NCBI RefSeq assembly: GCF_029867415.1
Contig: NC_081184.1
Location: forward strand, 76,544,364-76,608,363
Direction of reading: 5' to 3'
From: Vicia villosa
Lineage: Eukaryota; Streptophyta; Magnoliopsida; Fabales; Fabaceae
Length of the DNA stretch: 64,000 nucleotides
Below, piece after piece: positions 1 to 11,812 of this stretch; within the stretch, counting starts at the first letter, position 1; the number at the start of each line of letters is the position of its first letter. A model generated the notes under the pieces. The model was not told where the DNA came from. It did not search any database and saw only the letters and a program-made list of their open reading frames with translations. The position numbers and the translations under genes were made by a program.

Positions 1-2375
1 TGAACTCTCTCAACTCTCAACCATTTGCAATGATGTAAACATGAAACTTGCTCTAAATTCACTCACGATTCTAAATATGTAACTAACATGAATTAATATT
101 AACTACATCTAACTAATTTACCAGAAATCGTGAAGAACCCTAAAATTTCAAAATCAAATTAAATGACTATACTGCAAGATAAATGGATGATGATAGAGGG
201 TTTTCAATCCTCTGATGATGCTGAACAAGATAGAATCGAGCTATTTCGCAAAGAGTACTTAAATTAGAGAAGTGAGGTTCAGGAACTTACCTCTGAAAAT
301 GGAGGTCGTGAGGATGGTTGAGAGCACCTGGGCTTGAATGAATGATCTCAATAGCTTCCCTGAGACTCAATGATGCTAACTGAATGCTTGTTGGAGCTTG
401 AATCCTCCTGAATTGCTCTATGGTCCTCCCTCGATTTCAGCTTCAAGTGAACATGGAGGGTGTTGATTCTTGAGTTACAGATGAGCTGCAGCCATCTGGT
501 TAGCTTCACTATGACCTGAGGAATGTGCCTGGATGATTGGCTTGGCTCAGAACCTCCTGAATTACTCCATGGACCTCCAACTGCAAATGCTCCAAAGTGA
601 GAGCAACAATGGTGTTCCTCCACTTACAGAAGTGATCCAGGTGCTTGGATCACCTCAAATGACCTCCCTTGAGATGTTAGAATGCTTACTTTCCAAAGAT
701 GAGCTCTGGTTTGAAGAAAACGATTCTTCTTGCCAAAGAACTTTGAAAAACAATAAGCATGAGAAGAGAAAGAGAAAGCAAGGAATTGAGTTGCTTTGGT
801 GTGTTTTTCTACTGAAGTATGCTCCCCTATTTATAGGTAAATGGTTCAGTACTGAGTGAGAGTGTGAGCTTGCTTAATGAGAGAGTTTTGGTTTCTTAGC
901 CATGAAGAAATTCAAAGAATCTCCAAAATGCAATGATGCATTTTCGGGCTAGCTTCCCCAACCATTGATCTTGTATGATCTAAGGGAACATTTCAGATTC
1001 AGAGGAGAGTTCTAATTGGCTTAGAACAAGATTCCTTGATGATTCATCATTTGCCATAAATTCAAAAATGCAATCATTACATAATCACATGCCTTTGTTT
1101 TTGGGAATCTTCTCTAATCCTTATGCAATGATGAATTTGGATGTATGGTATGGTTTCAGATGCATTAGAGGTCGTGTAGCATCACTTAGTGAAGCAAAAT
1201 GCACAAAATTGCAAAGTTCCAATTTGCACATGACCTATAATTTTACTTCATGAGGCCAACTTTGAACAAGCATAACTCCTAGCTCAAATTGAATTTGGAG
1301 AAGGTTGAACACAATTTGGAAAGCCCTAAACATCTACTTCAAATCATTAGTTTATGTCTTCTTCAGAATCATTTGGGAAATTTGTGAAAAATGAGCCCAA
1401 AGTTGGATGAAAACTAGGTTAAAACACTTAGAAAAATTTCTAAGTGTTTATGACCTAAACTTCAAAATTTCCAAAACTTCATAAATGGTTGATCTTTTGA
1501 AAAAAGTTCCTTTGTAAGATGTTGTTTTATTTTGCAAGATCTACAACTTTCATGTTGGAAGTTTTTTGAGTTGTGTAGGTGAAATTTTGAGTTCTCACCA
1601 TGCCTTCAAAAACCCTAATTCCCGACTTTTCGCTCCTTGATGAATTTCTTTGAATTTCTTTGGTCAAATGACTTTGACATCCATATATTGATGATATTGA
1701 TCTTTGAAAGTCATTTTTTGACCAAAAACCTTAAAAGTCAATGATGATCCTTCACAGTTGACTTTTTCCTGACAAAGTGAATTTTTGGGCTTTTGTGTAG
1801 AAACAAGATCTTTTCCTCAAATGAATGATGTAAATGGATTATATTGAGGTAGTAGAGATTCTTGAATCATGTCTTGAGTTTTGGATTCATGCCCTGATTA
1901 AAAGTCAACTATCTTGGTGAATTAGGTCAAAACCCTAATTTGTCGACCATGTGAAAATAATGACTGTAGACTTTGAATTGAAGTGTGATGTCCAATAGAT
2001 CCTGTAATATGAGTTATTTGAAGATGATTGATGTCTTTGAATGGTTCCCTGAGGCTTTTTAGGGTTTCCCAAAAGTGATCCCTGATTTTAGTCCTTGATA
2101 GGCTCAAACCCCTAGTCTGGTGACCTGAGTAAACCTGTACTCATATGACTGGATGTCTAATCAATCATAGATGAGAAAAGTGAAGTCTTTGAGCCTCATG
2201 ATTGTATTAGGGACTAATCCTTGTATTGATTGATCCTTTGCCTGAGCTTTCTTGTCTTTGAGCATCCTCGATTGGATACCAGATGGAGAAGTGACTGCTC
2301 TGGGAACTTGTCTTGACCTGATGAAAAATCCTGAAGATATGCCATCTCAGGGGGGTCAAAAATTAGGGTATGACA
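1..2375 (-). repeat. 3' LTR of Ogre copy A, partial
   Basis: The reverse complement starts TGTCATACCC at 2375 and follows the copy B LTR to the window edge with scattered substitutions and small indels. Open frames inside it recur in every LTR copy and on both strands, so they are not annotated as genes. A TATA box lies at 827-835 on the minus strand. Confidence 0.9.
827..835 (-). promoter_or_regulatory. LTR TATA box, copy A
   Basis: TATAAATAG on the minus strand, about 1.54 kb inside the LTR. The same word sits at the same offset in both LTRs of copy B, so this is the likely Pol II core promoter that separates U3 from R. Confidence 0.65.
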
Positions 2376-2456
2376 GATGCCCCTATTTAAGTTTCTTTTA
2401 TCTGGAGGGAGAGAGATTGATATCTCGATCTCTCCTGCGTAAAAGAGACTTAAATA
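2376..2456 (-). promoter_or_regulatory. Polypurine tract and PPT hairpin, copy A
   Basis: The minus strand reads AAGAAACTTAAATAGGGG-CATC directly before the LTR start, the expected place of the plus-strand primer. The tract forms one arm (2384-2400) of an inverted repeat whose other arm is 2440-2456. Confidence 0.6.
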
Positions 2457-2744
2457 TCAAAGAATGCCCGAATTTTGGGCGCTTCTGAGATGTTGTAACT
2501 GACATAGTCTTTGCATGACTTGATCCCGTTGTCGCGCTTGGCGGGGGATGAGGAGACAAACTCCTGCAGAAATACTTGATGTGGATTCTGGTGAATGGAT
2601 GGCAATGTTGGATGCGCAATCCATCTTCTTTAACTAAGTGTTGATACTTAGAGAAAGGTAAACAACCTCTCCTCGTTTCGGATGTCCATATCTCGAAACT
2701 GGTCTCGGTTGTGTTTGGACAATATCTCAGATAAAGAGAAAATT

Positions 2745-2990
2745 TCCAACGGTTTGTTTCCTCATCAAACTTCTCATCAGCACTTGGAGACGAGACGCCA
2801 TTTGATGGTAAATAAAGAAACTTCAAAGGTTTGTTTCCTCGTCAAACTTCTTATCAGCGTTTGGAGATAAGATGCCATTTGACGGTAGTAAAGAAACTTC
2901 AAAGGTTTGTTTCCTCGTCAAACTTCTTATCAGCGCTTGGAGATAAGATGCCATTTGACGGCTGTAAAGAAACTTCACCATCTTCTCTTT
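2745..2990 (-). repeat. Tandem array, about 76-bp unit, three copies (copy A 3' UTR)
   Basis: Units beginning GGTTTGTTTCCTC start at about 2751, 2828 and 2904. The same three-unit array is present in copy B at 24618-24855. Confidence 0.85.
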
Positions 2991-3039
2991 TGACTTGACG
3001 TCTTTGAAAGAATGTCATATGGCCTCATGATCTTTTGAG

Positions 3040-3870
3040 GGGCTAATGACTTTGTTTGAAGGCGGACGAACTGTTTTCGGGGTGGAAACTGCCATTCGTC
3101 GACTGATGCCTGGGGAATCAACGAATTGTTTTCCTAAGAGGAAAACTGCCATTCATCGACTCTGTGGGGAGTTAAACATCCCAGAAACAGACAAACTGTT
3201 CGAAGAAACTGCCATTTGTCGATCTCTTGAGTATTTAACAGACGAACTGTCTTTTCTTGGGAAAAGACTGCCATTTGCCAATTGCTAGGGGAGCAAACTG
3301 TCTTCTACTGGGAGAGACTGCCATTTGTCGACCCTGTCATGAAAGAAAGTGAGCAAACTGTCTTCTGCTGAAAGAGACTGCCATTTGCTGACTTTGTTGT
3401 GATAGAAAGTGAGCAAACTGTCTTCTGCTGAAAGAGACTGCCATTTGCTGACTTTGTTATGAAAGAAAGTGAGCAAACTGTCTTCTGCTGAAAGAGACTG
3501 CCATTTGCTGACTCTGTTATGATAGAAAGTGAGCAAACTGTCTTCTGCTGAAAGAGACTGCCATTTGCTGACTTTGTTGGGGAATCTGAACTATCTTCTG
3601 GACGAAGACTATCATTTACTGACTCCGCTGGGGAATCATTTGTCGATCTGCTGGGAGATTCTGAATTATTATTTTTTTTGACGAAAAAGTGGCATCTCTC
3701 GACCTTGCTGGGGAAATACCAAACCTCTAGGTAATTCCAAAATGTGAAGCAGACTATCTTATCTGAAGAAGACTGTCGAATGTCGCTCTGCAGGAGAATC
3801 TCGGCTGAGGAATTCCAAAAGTGAACAAACTATCTCCCTGAGGGAGACAACCATTTGTTGACTTGCTTGG
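3040..3870 (-). repeat. Tandem array, 60-bp unit plus diverged flanking units (copy A 3' UTR)
   Basis: Between about 3290 and 3580 the sequence repeats with an exact 60-base period (five units, each with GAGCAAACTGTCTTCTGCTG or a variant). More diverged units of 60-65 bases flank it on both sides and keep the words CTGT and ACTGCCATT. Copy B has one unit fewer. Each unit can fold as a nested hairpin (see findings). The open frames across it exist because 60 is a multiple of three. Confidence 0.85.
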
Positions 3871-4707
3871 GGAGATCCTTGTGTATGAACTGTTGTTTCG
3901 AAGGAAAAAGTTTCTCCGGAACTTGCAGGGGAAACTTGAGTTCATGCCTCAATGACTTAGGCATTCACAGGATCAAAGCCTGATTCGACTATGCAGTTAT
4001 GATGTAATGTATGCATGAATATTATGACAATGATAAAATGTAAAGTGAATGGAATTGTCGCAGATGTAAAATCCTAAGATACGACTTGAGTTCTTGTTGA
4101 TCAGAAGATGTCCTCTTCTTGTAGTTCGAACTCTGTTTGGAATATCTGGTTATCAGTTGTCCGCTGTCCGAAGTGAGTAATACGAACTGAAGTAAAGATC
4201 CGTCATCGGGAGATGTTCGCAAAGCGACCTCATGGGGAAAACTTGGTTCCCGGAGTCTCAACCGTTCTCGGAGCAACTGTTTGCATTCTTCCTATTGTTT
4301 GTAAACCTCAGAAAGAAATTTCACCTTTATTTTTGCAAGTAAATTCATTTTTATTTTATGAAAACATTTGTTTCAAGAAATTGACTGTTTAAACTTAAAA
4401 TGCATTTCAAGAAACTGAATAAGACTAGATTGCAAAGGAAAAGCACAAGGCTCAAATTATTATATATGGAATGGTAATCAGCCAAATGCTTGATTCCATG
4501 GAGTATTTACAAAGTTGGAAATTGGTAATTTTCGGGAAAAGGGCTACGATGAAACGTGACGACCGTTATCTTTCCCTTCTACTCAGAGTTGCGCTGTATT
4601 CGTGCTTCGTAGAAGATGACCTACTGCTGATGAACACTCCGCTATGGATTTTGAATGATCAAGTTTGTCCTGAACACAGTTACTTGCCATATATCCCTAA
4701 CTTTTGC
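3871..4707. other. Non-coding 3' UTR of copy A
   Basis: No gene seen. The sequence corresponds closely to 22952-23880 of copy B in inverted orientation. Short open frames here have no recognisable product. Confidence 0.6.
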
Positions 4708-4857
4708 GTAAACTACCCCTTTCGGGTTTTAAGTCTACCGGGATTGATTAATATATTTTTTATGTCTCTAATTTTTGCCTGAATCGCCCTTTCGGGTTTT
4801 CGATTCACCGAGACGCTCTTTTTTGCCTAAGCCGCTCTTTGCGAGTTTTCAACTTAG
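4708..4857 (-). other. Three GNRA-type hairpins after pol, copy A
   Basis: Three modules share CCCTTTCGGGTTTT or the variant CTCTTTGCGAGTTTT on the plus strand. Their outer arms are 4708-4714/4732-4738, 4781-4786/4801-4806 and 4827-4831/4853-4857. On the sense (minus) strand each is an outer stem, four A, then an inner stem capped by GAAA or GCAAA. Confidence 0.6.
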
Positions 4858-4877
4858 CGAGCTGTTCTTTTAATTAT

Positions 4878-6227
4878 TTAGGCGAAGTATTTCTTGACTG
4901 CGTCGACGTTCACAGGACGGGTGAATTCTTCTCCATCCATAGTCGTGAGTATTAAGGCTCCTCCTGAGAAAGCTCTCTTGACCACGTAGGGGCCGTCATA
5001 ATTGGGAGTCCATTTCCCTCTCGAATCTGTGAGAAAAGATTGAATCTTTTTGAGTACAAGGTCGCCTTCTTTGATTGTGCGAGGTCGAACCTTTTTGTCG
5101 AAAGCTTTCTTCATTCTTTGTTGATATAGTTGTCCGTGGCATAAAGCTGTCATGCGCTTTTCTTCGATTAAGTTCAATTCATCGAATCTGCTTTGACACC
5201 ACTCGGCTTCTGTTAATTTTGCCTCCATCAAGACTCTCATTGATGGAATCTCAACCTCTATGGGTAGGACTGCTTCCATGCCATATACAAGGGAGAAAGG
5301 AGTTGCTCCAGTCGAAGTACGTACTGATGTACGGTAACCGTGAAGAGCATACGGGAGCATTTCATGCCAATCCTTGTAAGTGATGACCATCTTCTGAATG
5401 ATTTTCTTGATGTTTTTGTTAGCTGCTTCTACAGCTCCATTCATCTTTGGTCTGTAAGGAGATGAGTTGTGATGTTCGATCTTGAATTCTTCACAAAGCT
5501 CCTTCATCATTTTGTTATTCAAATTTGACCCATTATCAGTGATTATCTTGCTAGGAACGCCGTAGAGACATATGATGTGATTCTTGATAAACCTGACGAC
5601 AACTTGTCTTGTAACGTTTGCATATGAAGCTGCTTCAACCCATTTGGTAAAATAGTCTATGGCTACCAAGATGAAGCGATGTCCGTTGGACGCTTTTGGT
5701 TCGATCATTCCGATCATGTCGATTCCCCACATGGAGAAAGGATAAGGGGAAGAGAGTATGTTGAGAAGAGATGGTGGCACATGAATTCTATCGGCGTAGA
5801 TCTGGCATTTGTGACACCTCTTTGCGTACTGGAAGCAATCTGACTCCATCGTCAGCCAATAATATCCTGCTCTCAGTATTTTCCTTGTCATGGTATGTCC
5901 GTTGGTGTGAGTACCAAAGGAACCTTCATGTATTTCTCTCATGAGTATTTCTGCTTCTTTTCTGTCAACGCATCTGAGCAGAACCATGTCGAAGTTTCTC
6001 TTGTACAGAACATCTTCATTCAGGAAGAATCTACAAGCTAACTTTCTCAAAGTCTTTCTATCTTTCTTTGATGCTCCAAGAGGGTACTCTTGCTTTTGAA
6101 GAAAGTTCTTGATGTCGTGATACCACGGTTTGTCGTCGATGATTGCTTCTACTGTGAACACATGAGCGGGCCTATCCAGGCGCATAACATCGATCCGAGG
6201 AATGTCATTCCAATGATTTATCCTAAT
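4878..6227 (-). pseudogene. Ogre pol, integrase end, truncated
   Basis: The frame is open from the break at 6227 to the stop at 4878. It holds the spacer after RNase H, the zinc-binding H-H-C-C segment ending CHKCQIYAD, the integrase core with WGIDMIG, ITDNGSN and NGAVEAANKN (the three acidic residues all present), and the C-terminal segment ending VKKYFA. About 690 N-terminal residues (RT and RNase H) are missing because copy B is inserted there. It has LYG where copies B and C have RYG. It cannot make a full enzyme, but the remaining frame has no stop. Confidence 0.9.
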
Positions 6228-7767
6228 TGTCATACCCTAATTTTTGACCCCCCTGAGATGGCATATCTTCAGGATTTTTCATCAGGTCAAGACAAGTTCC
6301 CAGAGTAGTCACTTCTCCATCTGGTATCCAATCGAGGATGCTCAAAGACAAGAAAGCTCAGGCAAAGGATCAATCAATACAAGGATTAGTCCCTAATACA
6401 ATCTTGAGGCTCAAAGACTTCACTTTTCTCATCTATGATTGATTAGACATCCAGTCATATGAGTACAGGTTTACTCAGGTCACCAGACTAGGGTTTTGAG
6501 CCTATCAAGGACTAAAATCAGGGATCACTTTTAGGAAACCCTAAAAAGCCTCAGGGAACCATTCAAAGACATCAATCATCTTCAAATAACTCATATTACA
6601 AGATCTACTGGACATCACACTTCAATTCAAAGTCTACAGTCATTATTTTCACATGGTCGACAAATTAGGGTTTTGACCTAATTCACCAAGATAGTTGACT
6701 TTTAATCAGGGCATGAATCCAAAACTCAAGACATGATTCAAGAATCTCTACTAACTCAATATAATACATTTACATCATTCATTTGAGGAAAAGATCTTGT
6801 TTCTACACAAAAGCCCAAAAATTCACTTTGTCAAGAAAAAGTCAACTGTGAAGGATCATCATTGACTTTTAAGGTTTTTGGTCAAAAAATGACTTTCAAA
6901 GATCAATATCATCAATATATGGATGTCAAAGTCATTTGACCAAAGAAATTCAAAGAAATTCATCAAGGAGCGAAAAGTCGGGAATTAGGGTTTTTGAAGG
7001 CATGGTGAGAACTCAAAATTTCACCTACACAACTCAAAAAACTTCCAACATGAAAGTTGTAGATCTTGCAAAATAAAACAACATCTTACAAAGGAACTTT
7101 TTTCAAAAGATCAACCATTTATGAAGTTTTGGAAATTTTGAAGTTTAGGTCATAAACACTTAGAAATTTTTCTAAGTGTTTTAACCTAGTTTTCATCCAA
7201 CTTTGGGCTCATTTTTCACAAATTTCCCAAATGATTCTGAAGAAGACATAAACTAATGATTTGAAGTAGATGTTTAGGGCTTTCCAAATTGTGTTCAACC
7301 TTCTCCAAATTCAATTTGAGCTAGGAGTTATGCTTGTTCAAAGTTGGCCTCATGAAGTAAAATTATAGGTCATGTGCAAATTGGAACTTTGCAATTTTGT
7401 GCATTTTGCTTCACTAAGTGATGCTACACGACCTCTAATGCATCTGAAACCATACCATACATCCAAATTCATCATTGCATAAGGATTAGAGAAGATTCCC
7501 AAAAACAAAGGCATGTGATTATGTAATGATTGCATTTTTGAATTTATGGCAAATGATGAATCATCAAGGAATCTTGTTCTAAGCCAATTAGAACTCTCCT
7601 CTGAATCAGAAATGTTCCCTTAGATCATACAAGATCAATGGTTGGGGAAGCTAGCCCGAAAATGCATCATTGCATTTTGGAGATTCTTTGAATTTCTTCA
7701 TGGCTAAGAAACCAAAACTCTCTCATTAAGCAAGCTCACACTCTCACTCAGTACTGAACCATTTACC

Positions 7768-7776
7768 TATAAATAG
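7768..7776 (+). promoter_or_regulatory. LTR TATA box, copy B 5' LTR
   Basis: TATAAATAGGGGAGC, the only strong TATA box near the middle of the LTR. It is repeated in the 3' LTR at 26764-26772. Element transcription probably starts about 30 bases downstream. Confidence 0.7.
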
Positions 7777-8719
7777 GGGAGCATACTTCAGTAGAAAAAC
7801 ACACCAAAGCAACTCAATTCCTTGCTTTCTCTTTCTCTTCTCATGCTTATTGTTTTTCAAAGTTCTTTGGCAAGAAGAATCGTTTTCTTCAAACCAGAGC
7901 TCATCTTTGGAAAGTAAGCATTCTAACATCTCAAGGGAGGTCATTTGAGGTGATCCAAGCACCTGGATCACTTCTGTAAGTGGAGGAACACCATTGTTGC
8001 TCTCACTTTGGAGCATTTGCAGTTGGAGGTCCATGGAGTAATTCAGGAGGTTCCGAGCCAAGCCAATCATCCAGACACACTCCTCAGGTCATAGTGAAGC
8101 TAACCAGATGGCTGCAGCTCATCTGTAACTCAAGAATCAACACCCTCCATGTTCACTTGAAGCTGAAATCGAGGGAGGTCCATAGAACAATTCAGAAGGA
8201 TTCCGGCTACAATAAGCATTCAGTTAGCATCATTGAGTCTCAGGGAAGCTATTGAGATTATTCATTCAAGCCCAGGTGCTCTCCATCATCCTCACGACCT
8301 CCATTTTCAGAGGTAAGTTTCTGAACCTCACCTCTTTAATTTAAGCATTCTTTAAGAAATAGCTCGATTCTATCTTGTTCAGCATCATCAGAGGATTGAA
8401 AACCCTCTATCATCATTCATTTATCTTTCAGCATAGCCATTTAATTTGATTTTTAAGCTTTAGGGTTCTTCACGATTTCTGGTAAATTAGTTAGATATAG
8501 TTGATATAAATTTATGATAGTTACATATTTAGAATCGTGAGTGAATTTAGAGCAAGTTTGGTCTTTACATCTTTGCAAATGGTTGAGAAATGAGCAAGTT
8601 CATAAATTTGAAATTTGAGAGCTTGAGGTTGAAGACGAAGATGGTGATGGCGCGCAATTTTCAAACTCAGGTCTAAGTTTATTTTATTTTGATTGATACC
8701 TGTTTCATTAACGACTAAA

Positions 8720-8804
8720 ACGTGATAGCCCAGTGGTAAAGAGTGTTTGTGTGTTGCGCGTGCCCAAGGTCTGGGGTTCGAATCCCCCTCGCCCCAGACC
8801 TTTT
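8720..8804 (+). other. tRNA-like Pol III unit 1 in the LTR
   Basis: An A-box-like TAGCCCAGTGG (8726-8736) and a perfect B box GGTTCGAATCC (8775-8785) lie 49 bases apart, as in tRNA genes, and a TTTT run follows at 8801. The T-arm pairs at four of five positions. The acceptor stem pairs at only about four of seven and no clean anticodon arm is seen, so this is a tRNA-derived or SINE-like relic rather than a working tRNA gene. The 3' LTR copy is at 27716-27800. Confidence 0.6.
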
Positions 8805-8879
8805 GATTTTATTTCTTTTTTCACTTCTATGCATTTGAGTAATATATGAATTGCAATGGAACCATGCATATGACACCAA

Positions 8880-8965
8880 GCGCGCGTTGGCTCAGTGGTG
8901 TTGTTTTGGGCTGGTAATACAAAGGGCGTGGGTTCAAACCCTCCAAGGGCCAAAACTATTTTTTT
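8880..8965 (+). other. tRNA-like Pol III unit 2 in the LTR
   Basis: A-box-like TGGCTCAGTGG (8888-8898) and B-box-like GGTTCAAACC (8931-8940) are 43 bases apart and are followed by seven T at 8959-8965, a strong Pol III stop. The T-arm is mostly paired; the acceptor stem is not. It is in the same orientation as unit 1, about 160 bases downstream. The 3' LTR copy is at 27880-27961. Confidence 0.6.
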
Positions 8966-9516
8966 ACACACAATTTCTTTCATTTTCTCACAAAACTTCA
9001 CATATTTACTTAACCTATCAAATCAATTTATCTTCACTTCATTTTTCACACACTTATCATTTAATATACCTATTTTGTGAATAATCAAAAAAATCATAAA
9101 AATATTATGTATTTCTTGAATTTTAATTAGGTTTAAAATAGTATGTTTTAGGTGTTTTCTTAAATACTTTAAATACATATATTCACTTTGTTTCAACCTA
9201 ATCATTTTGTAAATAAAGTTCATGATAAAACCCTAATTGTTTAGGTCTTAATTAAGTAAAAATCTTTATTTTTACTTTGATTAAGTTGACTTTTGTCAAT
9301 ATTCAAAACTGTTTTCAATCTCTAATTAAACTGACGATTAAGGTTTTCAAACAACAAAACCTTGTATCATTCCAAATCATTTTCAAATTGCTTTTACACC
9401 AGTACTGTAAAGTACTGGGCCTCTAATAGAGTGTAAGTCCCAAAAACCTTCTCTTCTTAGCTTGTTTTCAAAACTGTATTTTCAAAATCTTCTTTCTGTT
9501 TTCAAAACATTCTTCT

Positions 9517-10008
9517 GGTATTTGAAGGGCATTATTCCCGGTGAAACTCTTCAGATACCTATGTGACCTTTGTCCATCTTCACTTCTTCTGTTTTCAAAA
9601 ACCATTAACTGTTTATCATAAACATTCAACTGTCATCAACAAAACAACAAAATTACTGTTGAGGCTCTGTACATACTTCTTCAATGGCCTCCACTCCATC
9701 CAGGTTAGGCTTTACAAGCTTTCAATTTACAGTCTTTATTTAAATTACTGTCAAATATAAACTGTACATATATTTGTTTAGAATTACGTTTGAGTATAAA
9801 CCCTAGGACAGTTAAACTATATATATATTATAGGAATATGGCCTAGGATTGAGAATGTCTTCCCGGTGAAGGCTCTTTCCTAATTAGAGATCTGTAGTTC
9901 AAACCCCCAAGATGAATTATTCCCGGTGAAACATCTTGGTAAAAACCTTAGAATCCAAATAATAGGACACATCCACCCAAAGAGGAATTATTCCCGGTGA
10001 AACCTCTT
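9517..10008 (+). repeat. Hairpin family with TTCCCGGTGAA loop core (four in LTR)
   Basis: Four copies of TTCCCGGTGAA are each flanked by an inverted repeat of different sequence: 9517-9527/9549-9559 (11 bp), 9844-9853/9873-9882 (8 of 10), 9907-9914/9932-9939 (8 bp) and 9980-9985/10003-10008 (6 bp). A fifth lies after the LTR at 12621-12665. Confidence 0.7.
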
Positions 10009-10050
10009 ACCCATTTGCTTAGAGCCAAAATAAGTTCAAAACCACATAAG

Positions 10051-11812
10051 CTTTCTCTTGTGCTATAACAAGGACCCTCGATTAGCCTCCTCTTGGGCTT
10101 TGTACAAGGACCCACAGGCTTCTTAAAAGCATTTCCAGCTTCCTCTTGAGCTTGTATACAAGGACCCATCAGGTTTCTTATAAACATAGGAACAGGTCTT
10201 TAGTCACCTTTTAGCCTACCTTGGTGAGTTTCTTCCAATTTAAACCAGACTTTAAACAAGCTAAGTTTGTCTCAATTTTGCATTGAGTACACCTTTTGGA
10301 ATGAGAGACATGGATAGTCTCTGTCACCCTTATCTTCATCAATCTTCCTTAGCAGAGTCTAGGATCCATGTTTGATCATCCTCAACATTGAGTCAGCCTT
10401 CATCTTGGGCTTTAAACAAGAAGTCTCCACTAGATAATCTTTCTGCCATTCATTTTAAAAATAAAACCCCTGGAAAGGGTTAGCCTCCAACATCTGTCTA
10501 AAAATAAAACCCCTGGAAAGGGTTAGCCTCCAACGTCTGTCTAAAATAAAATCCCTGGAAAGGGTTAGCTTCCACACATTCCTTCATTTTAATAAAAACC
10601 CCTGGAAAGGGTTAGCCTCCAAAGTCAATTAATAAAAAGTCAAAAAAAATAAAGATTCATTTCTCTTAGGAGATAATTTCCCCAAAAGAGTCAAAACCCC
10701 TGGAAAGGGTCAGCCTCCAAAAACATGATAAAAGTCAGTCTTTTAATAGACAAATTCACCAGCTGAGTCAAAATCCCTGGAAAGGGTTAGCTTCCAAAGA
10801 AAAACAGTCTTTTTAATCTCCAGTAGAGTTAAAACCAACAAAAACAGTTAGCCTCAACCTTGGGCTTCATACAAGGCACCAAACAATAAAACTCCCCTGT
10901 CAAGAGTCAGCCTCAACCTTGGGCATTGTACAAGGCAGATAATAGAGTCTCCCCAGTGATTTCTTCATCATTCAGTAGCCACAACCTTGGGCTTTGTACA
11001 AGGCAGATAAACCATACTTTCATGTGTCAAAGTTTCCTAACACTTAGGATCTTTCCCCATATAGTCATCCATACTCAATTCATTTATTTAAGAGTCCGCC
11101 ACAACCTTGGGCTTTTTACAAGGCAGAAAATAATGTTTTCCCTAGCTAGAGTTAGCCACAACCTTGGGCTTTGTACAAGGCACATAAAATAGAGTCATTC
11201 ATTCAATTATCCTCAACAGTTAGCCACAACCTTGGGCTTTGTACAAGGCACATAAATAGAGTCTCCCTAAGTAGAATCAGCCTCAATTCTGGGCTTTGTA
11301 CAGAACACAAAAATACCCTGTAATTAATTCCCAGTGGAGTCATCTCCCAGAGTCAATAATATTAATTAATCAATCAAAAAGCCTCAAGCTTGGGCCTCAT
11401 ACAAGCCAGCTAAATTCAAATCTTTTATACAATAGATAGACATAGCTTATCTCTATAGAGAGATATTTTTACTACTCTACCACATTCAAACAAACAAACA
11501 TTTCAATTTCAATTACAATCAAAGTCTCCCATTTAGGACTCTGAAAGACATGCTCTGGCACATCCCCAGACTTGTACACTTTCCCTAATTTGGACGAGCA
11601 TCTTTCTTTCATTTAAGAGGCATCTGACTGGCATACTTGCACACACACAAGTAAGGTCCCCCTCTTGAATGAAATGAATTCAATTATTCTGTCACTCTTT
11701 CAAAATGTTTGTGGTAGAATAGTACAAATACCTCTCTGTAGAGATGATTTCATGTCTCTTTACTGTAAACAGAGATTTAATTCCAAGCTTCAACCTTGAG
11801 CTTCAAGCAAGG
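10051..11812 (+). repeat. Hairpin family with GGCTTTGTA-type loop (13 copies)
   Basis: Thirteen five-base-stem hairpins with a loop of 8-10 bases related to GGCTTTGTA. Most stems are CCTTG/CAAGG, but others are TCTTG/CAAGA (10403), TTCTG/CAGAA (11287) and GCTTG/CAAGC (11388). Copies begin at about 10056, 10091, 10144, 10403, 10858, 10917, 10985, 11105, 11162, 11230, 11287, 11388 and 11794. Confidence 0.75.
10466..10792 (+). repeat. CCCT-GGAA-AGGG repeat, six copies
   Basis: The word CCCTGGAAAGGGT(T/C)AGC starts at 10468, 10511, 10553, 10599, 10698 and 10775. It can form a four-base stem closed by a GGAA (GNRA-type) tetraloop. Neighbouring bases vary more than the word. Confidence 0.75.

Larger units (their letters stand above)
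1..6227 (-). mobile_element. Ogre-type Ty3/gypsy retrotransposon, copy A (3' part only)
   Basis: Reading on the minus strand, this copy contains the integrase end of pol (stop at 4878), a 2.5-kb 3' UTR with tandem arrays, a polypurine-tract hairpin, and the beginning of a 3' LTR that leaves the window at base 1. It matches copy B closely: the shared 450 residues of pol differ at about six positions by eye. It stops abruptly at 6227 inside pol, where the plus-strand copy B begins with TGTCATACCC. The simplest reading is that copy B jumped into copy A. The rest of copy A would lie beyond copy B, in or past the sequence gap. Confidence 0.88.

Noticed and set aside
5075..5383. Open frames opposite pol and gag (for example 5075-5383, 36080-36448, 39199-39813)
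   Set aside because: Antisense shadows of the retrotransposon genes, with no own homology.
7744..8255. 91-aa and 108-aa frames repeated in each LTR (also 348-859 and 26740-27251)
   Set aside because: They overlap on opposite strands in every LTR copy and are identical because the LTRs are. No recognisable domain.
8720..8965. Functional tRNA genes
   Set aside because: A and B boxes are good, but acceptor stems do not pair and no clear anticodon arm is found; kept only as tRNA-like units.
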